Shown here in pieces: positions 17,792 through 25,958 of a DNA stretch of 50,125 nt. This DNA comes from JBFIHF01 sp964411125 (GTDB lineage: Bacteria; Myxococcota_A; Bradymonadia; Bradymonadales; Bradymonadaceae): the NCBI GenBank assembly GCA_964411125.1, contig CAYPJU010000044.1, positions 1 through 50,125 on the forward strand, read 5' to 3'. The translations under genes and the position numbers were made by a program. A model generated the notes under the pieces. It did not search any database. It was not told where the DNA came from and was given only the letters and a program-made list of their open reading frames with translations. Within the stretch, counting starts at the first letter, position 1, and the number at the start of each line of letters is the position of its first letter.

Positions 17792-17848
17792 AACCACTCC
17801 TCGCAGGAACAGAACTCGCGCCGACCATCGGGCGCACGCCTTCGCCGT

Positions 17849-17865
17849 TACCAAGACCCGTGCCA
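17849..17865 (-). promoter_or_regulatory. Candidate sigma54 (-24/-12) promoter of the cbb3 operon
   Basis: On the minus strand this reads TGGCACGGGTCTTGGTA, close to the sigma54 consensus TGGCACG-N4-TTGCW. The one core mismatch is G for C at -12. Transcription would start about 45 bases before the ccoNO GTG. No FNR-type TTGAT-N4-ATCAA is visible in the 312-base divergent spacer. The match is by eye only. Confidence 0.35.
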
Positions 17866-17964
17866 GCCCGAAAAATTGTCGTAAGTCCGCATTCCGCGCG
17901 GGATCCTCGTACGAGCAGGGGATGAACGAGGCGAAGAACATTCGCCCCTCCGACCCTGCGCGCA

Positions 17965-17989
17965 GAATTTTCGCTCGCCTGAAAAATTC
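17965..17989. promoter_or_regulatory. Inverted repeat in the ccoNO / TauE-like divergent spacer
   Basis: GAATTTT (17965-17971) and AAAATTC (17983-17989) are perfect inverted arms with an 11-base spacer. A third similar half, GAAAAATT, lies at 17870-17877 near the sigma54-like site. The AT-rich arms stand out in the GC-rich spacer (17792-18103), which otherwise holds no gene. It could be an activator site serving either direction. Confidence 0.3.
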
Positions 17990-18103
17990 CACACGACGGC
18001 GAAGTGCCAGTCGGTCATGCAGAGCGCAGTTCCAGACGCCATCGGAGAGATCGGCATGGCTCGTGCTTAACGAACGGCGGGGTGAACACCCCGGGGAGAA
18101 CGT

Positions 18104-18844
18104 ATGGAGAGTGCATACCTGCAGGTCGCGTCGATCGGCCTGCTCTGGACGACCGTTCACTGCACCGGGATGTGCGGGCCGCTGATCGCGGGCGTGACGA
18201 CGCGGCCGGGGGACGGCGGCGACCGTTTGCGGCGTCTCGGCCTTCGCTCCCGACGCGTGGTCGCCTACCAGGCAGGGCGCGCCCTCACCTACGCGGCCCT
18301 CGGAGCGACGGCCGGGCTCCTCGGCGCGGCCGTCGAAGGGAGCGTCAGGTCGATCACCGGCGTCACCGCCGCGGCGATGGCGATCGTCTTCGCGGCGCTC
18401 GGTATCGCCGAGCTGACCGGCAAATTTCGCGCCCCTTCCGGAGGGCGGCTCGGTGCGCTCCTCCCCGCGGTGCTGCGTCGGGCCCGGCGTCTGCCGTTCG
18501 TCTCGTCCGACCTCGGGCTCGCGTTCGTCACCGGCATCGCGTTCGGCTTCCTCCCCTGCATGCTCGCCTTCTGGGTCCTCGGCGTCGCGGCCTCCACGGC
18601 ATCGCCGCTTCACGGAGCAGGAACGATGGTCCTCCTCGTCCTCCTCACCACCCCAAGCCTGCTGCTCGCCGCGTGTGGATCCGCCCTGCTCGACCGCCGC
18701 CTGGGGAAACGCGCGGTCGGCGTGGCGCTCCTCTTCTCGGCCGTGTGGCTCGGCCTCGTCGCCGCGGCCGCAAACGGGATCATCGAGCATCGGCACTTCG
18801 TCTTCTCCGTCGCCGGCGAGCCATTCATGCTGATGTTGTTTTGA
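18104..18844 (+). CDS. TauE/SafE (UreH-like) family membrane protein linked to cbb3 genes
   Basis: A 246-residue integral membrane protein with six or so helices and the motif HCTGMCGPL near residue 20 and GFLPCMLAFW near residue 150. These Cys motifs typify the heavy-metal/sulfite-exporter-like subfamily (UreH_2) often found directly after ccoS in Proteobacteria. A role in copper handling or cytochrome maturation is inferred from that linkage. Here it is divergent from the cbb3 operon instead of being its last gene. The ATG at 18104 has GGGGAG upstream. A perfect hairpin covers its stop codon. Confidence 0.8.
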   Translation: MESAYLQVASIGLLWTTVHCTGMCGPLIAGVTTRPGDGGDRLRRLGLRSRRVVAYQAGRALTYAALGATAGLLGAAVEGSVRSITGVTAAAMAIVFAALGIAELTGKFRAPSGGRLGALLPAVLRRARRLPFVSSDLGLAFVTGIAFGFLPCMLAFWVLGVAASTASPLHGAGTMVLLVLLTTPSLLLAACGSALLDRRLGKRAVGVALLFSAVWLGLVAAAANGIIEHRHFVFSVAGEPFMLMLF

Positions 18845-18861
18845 CTACGAGTGTCGTAGTC
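18843..18861. promoter_or_regulatory. Perfect 8-bp palindrome over the stop codon (hairpin or operator)
   Basis: GACTACGA and TCGTAGTC flank a 3-base GTG. The palindrome begins inside the stop codon of the TauE-like gene and lies 40 bases before the next gene start. No T-tract follows, so it could be a processing/attenuation hairpin or an operator for the beta-CASP gene. Confidence 0.4.
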
Positions 18862-18900
18862 TGACCCACGCCCGAAACACCCCCTCTGCGCAGGAACGAG

Positions 18901-20289
18901 ATGCAGATCACGAGCTATGGAGCCGCCGACGGCGTCACCGGTAGTTGTCACCTCCTCGAAGTCGGCAGCCGCCGAATCCTGCTCGATTGCGGGATATTTC
19001 AGGGCCCGGGGAGTCGCGAGAAGAACGCCGAAGGGTTCGGGTTCGACCCGTCCACGATCGACGAGGTCGTCATCAGCCACGCGCACCTGGACCACATCGG
19101 CCGGCTGCCGCTGCTGTGGAAGCACGGGTTTCGGGGGCGCATCTCGTCGACGCGCGCGACCTACGAGCTGGCGCGCCTGAGCCTGCTCGACAGCGCGGGC
19201 GTCCTCGCCTCCGACGCCCGCGAGCGCAACCGTCGACGCGACCGCGGCGAACCGAAGGTGGTGCCCCTCTACGACGAAGAGGACGTCCTCGACACGATCG
19301 AGCACTGGACCACCACGTTCGAACTCCACGCGCCGTTCTCGGTCTGCGAAGGGGTCGACGTCACCGCGTACGACGCGGGCCACATTCTCGGCTCCACCTT
19401 TCTCGCCTTCGATCTGCGCGAAGCGGAGCGTTCGACCCGGCTGATGTTCTCGGGCGACCTCGGCAACGTGAACAAGCCGATCATCCGGGACCCCGAGGAA
19501 CCACCGACGGCGGACGTCGTGATGCTCGAGTCGACGTACGGCGACCGAAATCACCGCCCCTTCGCCGAGAGCGTCGCCGAACTGGAGGAGGCAATCCGCG
19601 AGACCTTCGAGCGAGGCGGCAACGTCGTCATCCCGGCGTTCGCGCTGGAGCGATCGCAGGAGCTCCTCTACGTCCTCTACGAAGCGTGGCGCGCCGGGCG
19701 CATCCCCGACCACGCGCGAATCTTCCTCGACAGCCCGATGGCGATCAGCGCGACCCGCATCTTCGAACGCCATGAGGACCTGTTCGACAAAGAGGCGCTC
19801 CATCTGCACGCATCAGGCGGCGATCCGTTCGATTTCGACGCGCTGGAGTACACACGATCGGCCCGCGACTCGATGCGCATCAACGACATCCAGCGCGGCG
19901 CCATCATCCTCGCCGGCAGCGGCATGGTGACCGGCGGGCGCGTTCTGCATCACCTCCGACACAACCTGCTGCGCCCCGAGTCGAGCGTCGTCTTCATCGG
20001 ATTCCAGGCGGAGGGGACCACGGGACGAAAGATCGTCGAAGGCGCCGACTTCGTCACTCTGATGGGGCAGTCGATCCCGGTCCGCGCGAACCGCTACACC
20101 ATCAACGGATTTTCGGGCCACGCCGGTCAGTCGGAGCTCACGAAGTGGGCGCAGCAGTCGGGCGCCGAGCGCATCATGCTGGTGCACGGCGAGACGGACG
20201 CGAAACGAGCCTTTCGCGAGCATCTGCTGGACAAGACCGAGGCGCGAAGCGTCGAGACAAGCGCCTACGGCGTCCCCGTCCCCCTCTGA
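18901..20289 (+). CDS. MBL-fold/beta-CASP ribonuclease (CPSF73/YSH1-like)
   Basis: A 462-residue RNA-processing nuclease. Metal motif SHAHLDHIGRLP (His60, His62, Asp64, His65), then YDAGHILGS, FSGDLGN and ESTYGDR. The beta-CASP part follows with IPAFALERSQELL, LDSPMA, GSGMVTGGR and FSGHAGQSEL with a final LVHGE. These signs place it with bacterial homologues of the eukaryotic cleavage factor, which have endo- and/or 5' exonuclease activity on RNA. It is cytoplasmic, as there is no signal peptide. The ATG at 18901 begins with the first beta strand (MQITSYGA). Its end overlaps the convergent phosphatase gene by 25 bases. Confidence 0.9.
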   Translation: MQITSYGAADGVTGSCHLLEVGSRRILLDCGIFQGPGSREKNAEGFGFDPSTIDEVVISHAHLDHIGRLPLLWKHGFRGRISSTRATYELARLSLLDSAGVLASDARERNRRRDRGEPKVVPLYDEEDVLDTIEHWTTTFELHAPFSVCEGVDVTAYDAGHILGSTFLAFDLREAERSTRLMFSGDLGNVNKPIIRDPEEPPTADVVMLESTYGDRNHRPFAESVAELEEAIRETFERGGNVVIPAFALERSQELLYVLYEAWRAGRIPDHARIFLDSPMAISATRIFERHEDLFDKEALHLHASGGDPFDFDALEYTRSARDSMRINDIQRGAIILAGSGMVTGGRVLHHLRHNLLRPESSVVFIGFQAEGTTGRKIVEGADFVTLMGQSIPVRANRYTINGFSGHAGQSELTKWAQQSGAERIMLVHGETDAKRAFREHLLDKTEARSVETSAYGVPVPL

Positions 20290-21026
20290 GCGCCTTCCGC
20301 CCTCTCGGCGCGCCGGATGGCAAAGATCACCACACCTAGCCACGCGCTCGCGAGCAGCGTCCCCGCGAGGGTGTCGGAAGGCCAGTGCATCATCGTGCGG
20401 ATCCGCACCGCGCACATCCCGGCGCTCACGAAGGCGAACATCGTCCAGGCGGCGAGCTTCTCACCCGTCTTGTCGGTCGACGAGCTCCACAGCCAGGCGA
20501 AGAGGCCGAAGATGTAGACCGTGTGGACGACGTGTCCCGACGGAAACGAGTTCCACGAGATCTGCGGACCGTCCAGGAGATCGGGCCGGGGACGGGACCA
20601 GAGCACCCATCCCAGCAGCGTGATCACTTCGGTCACGGCGTAGCCGGGGATGAAGGCCAGCGCGCGAAGGGGACTGCGTCGCCACGCCGCCATCCCCGCC
20701 GCGAGAAACATCACTGGCCACGTCACCAGCGCGTTGCCGTACGGCGCGAACCATCGAACCTCCGTGATCGTCACGGACGAATCGTCGAACCATTTCGCGA
20801 TGGCGAGGTCGATCTGCGGCGGCGTCTCGCCGATCCGCGCGTCGGCGATCAGCGCGATCACCGTCTCCAGGCCGATGACGAGCGCGAAGCCGAGGACGAG
20901 CGTCCCCACGAACGTCCGGCGGGCGTCTTGGGTCAGCGCTCGCCAGCTCTCGACGAAACGGTAACCCACCTCGCGCAGCAACGTTCGGAGGGCCCATTCG
21001 TCTTCGGGAAAGCGGCGGTCGACCAT
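20265..21026 (-). CDS. PAP2-family membrane phosphatase
   Basis: A 253-residue integral membrane protein of the phosphatidic acid phosphatase type 2 family, with about five or six helices. The three active-site motifs are visible in order: LWSRPRPDLL (motif 1), FPSGHVVHT (motif 2, Ser-Gly-His) and RIRTMMHWPSDTLAG (motif 3, Arg, His nucleophile and Asp). Members dephosphorylate lipid phosphates or undecaprenyl pyrophosphate on the periplasmic side; which one cannot be told. About 40 extra residues precede the first helix. Convergent and overlapping with the beta-CASP gene. Confidence 0.85.
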   Translation of the reverse strand: MVDRRFPEDEWALRTLLREVGYRFVESWRALTQDARRTFVGTLVLGFALVIGLETVIALIADARIGETPPQIDLAIAKWFDDSSVTITEVRWFAPYGNALVTWPVMFLAAGMAAWRRSPLRALAFIPGYAVTEVITLLGWVLWSRPRPDLLDGPQISWNSFPSGHVVHTVYIFGLFAWLWSSSTDKTGEKLAAWTMFAFVSAGMCAVRIRTMMHWPSDTLAGTLLASAWLGVVIFAIRRAERAEGAQRGTGTP

Positions 21027-21185
21027 GAGGACAATCTTCGTCCGAGCGACGCGGCGTCAACGGTTCGAACGGTCCGTTGACGGGTTCGAGCGTCGACCCG
21101 GTTGCCTGCGCCGTCCCCCTCCGTTGAAACTTCGGGGGACCCCAATCATCCCAACGGTCGGTCCGCTCCTCCGACGTGAGACGAT

Positions 21186-23024
21186 TTGAGCGAGAAGAAG
21201 AAACGCGACAAACCCGAAGACCTCCCTCTGCATCGGCAGATGCAGGGCATTCTGCAGTACAGCGCGGCCGCGCTGAAGCTGGTGTGGTCCACCAACAGAT
21301 CGCTCACCGTGGTCCTCGCCGCGCTCACGCTCTTCTCCGGAATCGCCCCCGCGCTCAGCGCCTACGTCGGAAAACTGATCGTCGACCAGGTCCTTCTCGC
21401 CGCCGAAAGCGGTGTGCGCGAAGACGCCGTCCTCGCGATCGTCTACGTCTCGCTCGAGGCCGCAATCGTCACCGTGGAGTTCGCCGCCTCGCGCGGCTAC
21501 TCGGTCGCGCAGGCGCTCCTGCGCCAGCAGCTCGGACATAACGTGAACGTGCTGATCCTCGAGAAGGCGCTCACCCTCGACCTCACGCAGTTCGAAGACA
21601 GCGAGTTCTACGACAAACTCTCCCAGGCGCGGCGGGGCGCTTCGTCGCGACCGCTCGGGCTGGTCCTCAATACGTTCGGGATCATCGAGAAGGGGGTCAC
21701 GCTGGTGAGCTCGGCTGCGATCCTCTGGACATTCTCGATCTGGATCGTTCCGATCCTCTTCCTCGCCGCCCTCCCCACCTTCTTCGCGCAAACGCACTTC
21801 ACCGGTGAGGCTTTCCGGCTCTTCAAGTGGAGGTCGCCCGAGAACCGCGAGCAGCGCTACCTCGAAACCGTCATGGCGCGCGAAGACTACGCGAAGGAAG
21901 TGAAGCTCCTCGGCCTCGGCGGGCGTTTGCTCGAGCGGTACAAGGAGATCTTCGAGCGTGTCTACGGCGAAGACAGGGCGTTGACGATCAAGCGCAACGC
22001 GTGGGGTTTCGCGCTGCAGTCGATTACCACGGTCGCTTTCTACGGAGCCTACTTCTGGGTCGTCGTCGAGACCGTCGCAGGCGAGATCACGATCGGCGAC
22101 ATGACGATGTACATCATGCTGATCGGAGGCGGACAGTCGGCGATCGCGGCCGCGCTGTCGTCGGTCGGCTCGCTCTACGAGGACAACCTCTACCTTTCCA
22201 CGCTGTACGAGCTGCTCGAGGAGCCGGTCCCCACCAGCGGCGGCGAGGCAACCGAGGGCGCCGAACCGGGTGGAGGCATCCGATTCGAGGACGTCTGGTT
22301 CTCGTATCCCGGCCAGGAGGGCTACGCGGTCGCGGGTGTGAACCTCGAGCTTCTGCCCGGCGAAAAGCTCGCGCTCGTCGGAGAGAATGGCTCGGGCAAG
22401 ACGACGCTCATCAAGCTCCTGACCGGTCTGTATGCGCCCGCCAAGGGACGGATCACCATCGACGGGACCGACGTCATGGACTGGGACCCGCTCGCCCTTC
22501 ATCGGCGGATCGCCGTCATTTTTCAGGACTTCGTGCGCTACCAGTTCACGATCGGCGAGAACATCGGCGCGGGCGACGTCGACCGGTTCGAGGACGCAGA
22601 GGGCTGGGAAGTCGCGGCCGACCGGGGGATGGCGAAGGATTTCGTCGACGAGATGCCCCAGCGCTTCGACACCCGGCTCGGCCGGTGGTTCAAAGACGGC
22701 CGGGAGCTGTCGGGTGGGCAGTGGCAGAAGATCGCGCTGTCGCGAGCGTTCATGCGGTCGTCGGCCGACATCCTCGTGTTCGACGAGCCGACCTCGGCGA
22801 TGGATGCCGAGGCAGAGGCGCAGATCTTCGACCGGATCCGTGCGATGACCGAAGAGCAGATCGCGATCCTCATCTCGCATCGATTCTCGACCGTCCGGAT
22901 GGCGGACCGCATCGCCGTCCTCGAATCGGGGCGCGTCATCGAGCGCGGCACGCACGATGAGCTGATGGAGCACGGCGGCCGCTACGCACGCCTTTTCGAA
23001 TTGCAGGCCGCCGGATACCGCTGA
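21186..23024 (+). CDS. ABC exporter, fused permease and ATPase
   Basis: A 612-residue half-transporter. The N-terminal membrane domain (about 20-330) has six helices. The ATPase has Walker A GENGSGKTT (near residue 400), Q-loop IFQDFVRYQ, signature LSGGQWQK, Walker B ILVFDEPTSAMDAE and a switch His in LISHRFS. It would work as a homodimeric exporter of lipid, peptide or drug; the substrate is unknown. The start is the TTG at 21186, giving a short Lys-rich cytoplasmic lead, with GTGAG upstream; the next ATG at 21240 would remove part of it. It stands alone, transcribed away from the phosphatase gene. Confidence 0.87.
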   Translation: MSEKKKRDKPEDLPLHRQMQGILQYSAAALKLVWSTNRSLTVVLAALTLFSGIAPALSAYVGKLIVDQVLLAAESGVREDAVLAIVYVSLEAAIVTVEFAASRGYSVAQALLRQQLGHNVNVLILEKALTLDLTQFEDSEFYDKLSQARRGASSRPLGLVLNTFGIIEKGVTLVSSAAILWTFSIWIVPILFLAALPTFFAQTHFTGEAFRLFKWRSPENREQRYLETVMAREDYAKEVKLLGLGGRLLERYKEIFERVYGEDRALTIKRNAWGFALQSITTVAFYGAYFWVVVETVAGEITIGDMTMYIMLIGGGQSAIAAALSSVGSLYEDNLYLSTLYELLEEPVPTSGGEATEGAEPGGGIRFEDVWFSYPGQEGYAVAGVNLELLPGEKLALVGENGSGKTTLIKLLTGLYAPAKGRITIDGTDVMDWDPLALHRRIAVIFQDFVRYQFTIGENIGAGDVDRFEDAEGWEVAADRGMAKDFVDEMPQRFDTRLGRWFKDGRELSGGQWQKIALSRAFMRSSADILVFDEPTSAMDAEAEAQIFDRIRAMTEEQIAILISHRFSTVRMADRIAVLESGRVIERGTHDELMEHGGRYARLFELQAAGYR

Positions 23025-23086
23025 CGCGGGCTGTGAACCGGCGCCTTTCGCGCTACACTGCGTGAAAGCGCAGCGTAGGAGTGGAG

Positions 23087-23659
23087 ATGGAGTTGAGGAC
23101 GATCGGTCTGGTCGCGGCGATCTGTATGGTCGCGGTGCCCGTCACCACCGCGGCACACGGGGGTGGGCTCGACGACGAAGGCTGCCACCACGACAAAGAA
23201 TCGGGCGAGAAGCACTGCCACGGCGCGGCGAAGGCCGCCGCGAAGCCGGCAGATCGGAAGGAGGCGAAGCAGTCGGCATCCAAGAAGGTTCGCCTCGTCG
23301 CGGTGGTCGACGGCGACACGATCAAGGTCATGACCGACGACATTCTCCGCGCGCCGATCACCGTCCGACTGCTCGGGGTCGACTGCGACGAGCTTCGGGA
23401 CGGGGAAAACCCGCAGCGAGCGACGATGGCGATGCACCGGTTGGGCGAGCTCCTGACGGGCAAGACCCTCTTGCTGAAATCGGACGAACCGTCCTTCTCG
23501 AAGGACCGCTACGGCCGCCTGCTCGCCTACGTCGAAGCGAACGGAGCGGACGCCGGACTGCAGCTCGTGAGGGAGGGGGTGTGCGACGACTACACGGCGA
23601 CGTACCCGCACCCGCGCGGGGCGCTCTACGTGGCCGCCGGAAAGAAGACCGCCGACTGA
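23087..23659 (+). CDS. Secreted YHYH / staphylococcal-nuclease-like protein
   Basis: A 190-residue exported protein. The signal peptide (about 1-22, ending TTAAH) is followed by a short His/Cys-rich YHYH-type segment (CHHDKESGEKHCH), a Lys/Ala linker and an SNase-like fold. The latter has VVDGDTIKV, VRLLGVDCDE (the Arg and acidic residues of the nuclease site) and KDRYGRLLAYV (second Arg). It probably cleaves nucleic acid outside the cytoplasm. YHYH plus SNase is a known combination. ATG 23087 is chosen over GTG 23081 because AGGAG lies five bases upstream of the ATG. Its stop is one base from the end of the convergent Cys-rich lipoprotein gene. Confidence 0.83.
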   Translation: MELRTIGLVAAICMVAVPVTTAAHGGGLDDEGCHHDKESGEKHCHGAAKAAAKPADRKEAKQSASKKVRLVAVVDGDTIKVMTDDILRAPITVRLLGVDCDELRDGENPQRATMAMHRLGELLTGKTLLLKSDEPSFSKDRYGRLLAYVEANGADAGLQLVREGVCDDYTATYPHPRGALYVAAGKKTAD

Positions 23660-23660
23660 G

Positions 23661-24248
23661 TCAGCACGAGCCGCCGCACGTCTTCTCGCGGGACGAGCAT
23701 TCCTGCTCCTGACCGCCACACTCCTTGAAGAAGCAGGCGACCGTCTGCGGCCCACACCGCAGGTTGCAGGTGGCACCGGGTTCGCAGGTCACCTCGCATG
23801 CGCCACTCTCGCAGCTGATGTTGCAGGTCGACCCCGCGCGGCACGTGATCTCGGCGCCCGCGTTCAGCTCGAAGTTGCACGTGCCGCTCGCACACTCCGT
23901 CTTGCACTGGATGTTGCACCGGTGGTCGCAGCTCGACGTGCAGAGGCAGTCGTTCCGGCACTCCGTCGGAAGCATCGACCCACCCTGGTCGGGCGTGGTG
24001 GTCATGTCGGGCGGAGGGGGCGTCGACATGTCCACCGGGTCCGTCCCGACGTCGGGCGCCGAGGTGGCGTCCTCCCCTCCCCCGGTCGGCATGTCCATAG
24101 ACCCAGACGCGCCCGCGTCGCCGGTGGAATCTGACGCACCGCTGTCGGCGACGCCGTTGTTCGTCCTCGACACGGAACCGTTGTTCTCTTCCGGGCTGCT
24201 ACAGCCAGCGAAGAGCACGAAGATGACGAGCAGCGTGAGATTCTTCAT
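23661..24248 (-). CDS. Cys-rich repeat lipoprotein
   Basis: A 195-residue lipoprotein with lipobox LFAGC (Cys16), then an Asp/Gly/Pro/Met-rich linker to about residue 105 and a C-terminal half with about 20 Cys in short repeats of the type CxxxCxxGxC. Cys spacing is regular, suggesting a disulfide-bonded beta-helix-like or knotted domain on the cell surface. Such proteins are common in Sandaracinaceae-type genomes; no function is known to me. The frame runs 150 codons further upstream through the tandem repeat, but ATG 24248 begins the signal peptide. Confidence 0.75.
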   Translation of the reverse strand: MKNLTLLVIFVLFAGCSSPEENNGSVSRTNNGVADSGASDSTGDAGASGSMDMPTGGGEDATSAPDVGTDPVDMSTPPPPDMTTTPDQGGSMLPTECRNDCLCTSSCDHRCNIQCKTECASGTCNFELNAGAEITCRAGSTCNISCESGACEVTCEPGATCNLRCGPQTVACFFKECGGQEQECSSREKTCGGSC

Positions 24249-24280
24249 CCTGCCATTGTACCCGAACGCAGCCCGCGCGC

Positions 24281-24464
24281 GAACGCGCCGCACTCTGCGC
24301 CAGATTTCGTGAAGAAAATCGTCGGGGTCCAGGGGAGAATCCCCTGGCGGGGCGTGGGGCGGAGCCCCACCGGAACGCGCCGCACTCTGCGCCAGATTAC
24401 GTGAAGAAAATCGTCGGGGTCCAGGGGAGAATCCCCTGGCGGGGTGTGGGGCGGAGCCCCACCG
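24281..24464 (+). repeat. Two tandem copies of a 92-bp repeat, each with two hairpins
   Basis: Copies at 24281-24372 and 24373-24464 differ at only a few bases (for example T/A in the ATTTCG/ATTACG stretch and C/T in GGCG/GGTG). Each copy holds CCAGGGGA-gaa-TCCCCTGG and GTGGGGC-gga-GCCCCAC, perfect stems of 8 and 7 bp with 3-base loops. The first bases of a third copy start at 24465. A related single element is at 48758-48806. Confidence 0.85.
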
Positions 24465-24499
24465 GAACGCCCCCCACGCCCGCAACGAGCGCAGGTCGG

Positions 24500-25864
24500 T
24501 CACGGGCAGCTGCGAACTCGCGCCAGCGCGATCGACCCGTCCGATGCCCGCTGCGCCCAGCCGGCGTCGCCGTTGCCGAACCGGAAGAAGTCGCTCGAGC
24601 GGCCCAGGTCGGCACCTTCGACCGAGATGGGCCCCTCGACGACGGCGCCCGTCTCCGAGTTCACGAGGACGAATCGGTTCGTCCCGCCAGCGTTCCACGC
24701 GACCATGACGCCCTCGTCGAGCCCGACGGCGTTGAGGTCCGTGTCGTTCGTCGCGTCCGCCGTCAACCAGATCGGCTGTTGCGGCGAGGTTCCTTCGATC
24801 TTCACGAGCGCGACGTCGGCCGACTCACGGTCGTCGACGGCGGTGAACGCGGCCCAGAACCCTCCGGGAATCGGGATGCTCCCGCCGATCGTCGTCCCGT
24901 ATCCACCCGCACAGTTCGAACCCGACGCATCGGGGTAGAGCTCGCCGCCGCGGTGGTTGAAGTGCACCCCTTTGCTCGGATAGCAGTCCGACGCGCAGAC
25001 CGGGCCCAACCGGTCGCCGTTGTGTGAAATCCGCAGGTCCATCGAATGGCTGCAGCCCCATCCCCAGACGGGCTGAAAACTCGAACCATCCGGCGTGTAG
25101 ACGCGGAGCTGGTCGCCGTAGTGAGCGATGCCGTCGTTCCAGAGCCGCTGGACCGGGTAGTAGGCGACCCAGCCGTCGGGGCTGGCGATGAGCCGTGCGT
25201 GGCGGATGAGCGGACCGAACCACTCGTTCTCCGTCACGCCGTGGTCGACGTCGCCGATCACGGTCTGGTCGGAGACCACCGCTCCCGCAGCGTCCCAGAT
25301 CACGAGCGCAAGAATGTCGGGAGCGCGTGAAACGAGCGCCGCGTGACCGGTCGCCGAGGCTGCGAGACCGAAGATCTCCTGCCCGGCGACGACCTGTTCG
25401 TCGAAGGGCGCTCCGGCGGCGTCGACGTGGGTGACGTGGATCCCGGCCCCGTCGCTCCAGCCGACCAGCGCACCCGCCCCGGACGGATTGGCGGTCGCGT
25501 AGATCCGATTCGACGCCGTCGTCCCCGCAATCGCCGTGATCTCCACGTCCTCGCCGAAACCTGCTCCGCTGCACGCTCCGAGATCGACGGGAGGCTCGGA
25601 GACGTCCGGGGTGCCGGTCGCGTTCATGTCGTCGGTGGGAGCCCCGCCGTCGGGTCCGGGGGACCCTCCGACGTCGCGTACACCGGCATCACGAGTCGGA
25701 TCGGGCGGGTCGCCACCGGTGTCGTTCTGCGGTTGCGCCCCGCCGTCAGGCGTGGAGTTTCCGGCATCGTCGCCTGGAGTGGACGTGCCGCCCGCCCCCT
25801 GGCAACCCATGCATGCGACGGACGCGAAGATTGCGACCACTACGAAAGTCGTCTCTGATCTCAT
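24500..25864 (-). CDS. Lipoprotein, probably beta-propeller-like, unknown function
   Basis: A 454-residue lipoprotein. The signal peptide is followed by a lipobox-like ACMGC (Cys20), then a Gly/Asp/Pro/Thr linker to about residue 95 and a globular part with repeated strands of the form hydrophobic-W-hydrophobic. An example is GALVGWSDGAGIHV; others are WVAYYPVQRLW and FWAAFTAVDD. The pattern is like repeat propellers seen in myxobacterial surface lipoproteins, but no family is recognised. ATG 25864 is the start of the signal peptide. It lies downstream of the fasciclin gene on the same strand, but a strong terminator separates the two. Confidence 0.72.
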   Translation of the reverse strand: MRSETTFVVVAIFASVACMGCQGAGGTSTPGDDAGNSTPDGGAQPQNDTGGDPPDPTRDAGVRDVGGSPGPDGGAPTDDMNATGTPDVSEPPVDLGACSGAGFGEDVEITAIAGTTASNRIYATANPSGAGALVGWSDGAGIHVTHVDAAGAPFDEQVVAGQEIFGLAASATGHAALVSRAPDILALVIWDAAGAVVSDQTVIGDVDHGVTENEWFGPLIRHARLIASPDGWVAYYPVQRLWNDGIAHYGDQLRVYTPDGSSFQPVWGWGCSHSMDLRISHNGDRLGPVCASDCYPSKGVHFNHRGGELYPDASGSNCAGGYGTTIGGSIPIPGGFWAAFTAVDDRESADVALVKIEGTSPQQPIWLTADATNDTDLNAVGLDEGVMVAWNAGGTNRFVLVNSETGAVVEGPISVEGADLGRSSDFFRFGNGDAGWAQRASDGSIALARVRSCP

Positions 25865-25893
25865 GCAGCGATGGTAGCTCAAACTGTCGCCAC

Positions 25894-25934
25894 AAAAAAA
25901 GAAACCCCCTTCGCTGGAGACGTCGAAGGGGGTT
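25894..25934 (-). terminator. Intrinsic terminator of the fasciclin gene
   Basis: Perfect 11-bp stem: AACCCCCTTCG (25903-25913) and CGAAGGGGGTT (25924-25934) with a 10-base loop. On the minus strand it is followed by seven T (25900-25894). It begins 25 bases after the fasciclin stop at 25959. Confidence 0.85.
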
Positions 25935-25958
25935 CGCCACGGTCTCGCCGTTCCCGTG

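Noticed and set aside
17792..18103. FNR/Anr box for the cbb3 operon
   Set aside because: I looked for TTGAT-N4-ATCAA on both strands of the spacer and found no acceptable match.
17792..18796. A 335-codon in-frame extension of the ccoNO gene
   Set aside because: It lies antisense to the TauE-like gene and the spacer, is charged and repetitive, and the GTG at 17791 has a good ribosome site with the known CcoN N-terminus.
24281..24464. Possible CRISPR array
   Set aside because: Only two directly abutting units with no unique spacers, and no cas genes anywhere in the window.
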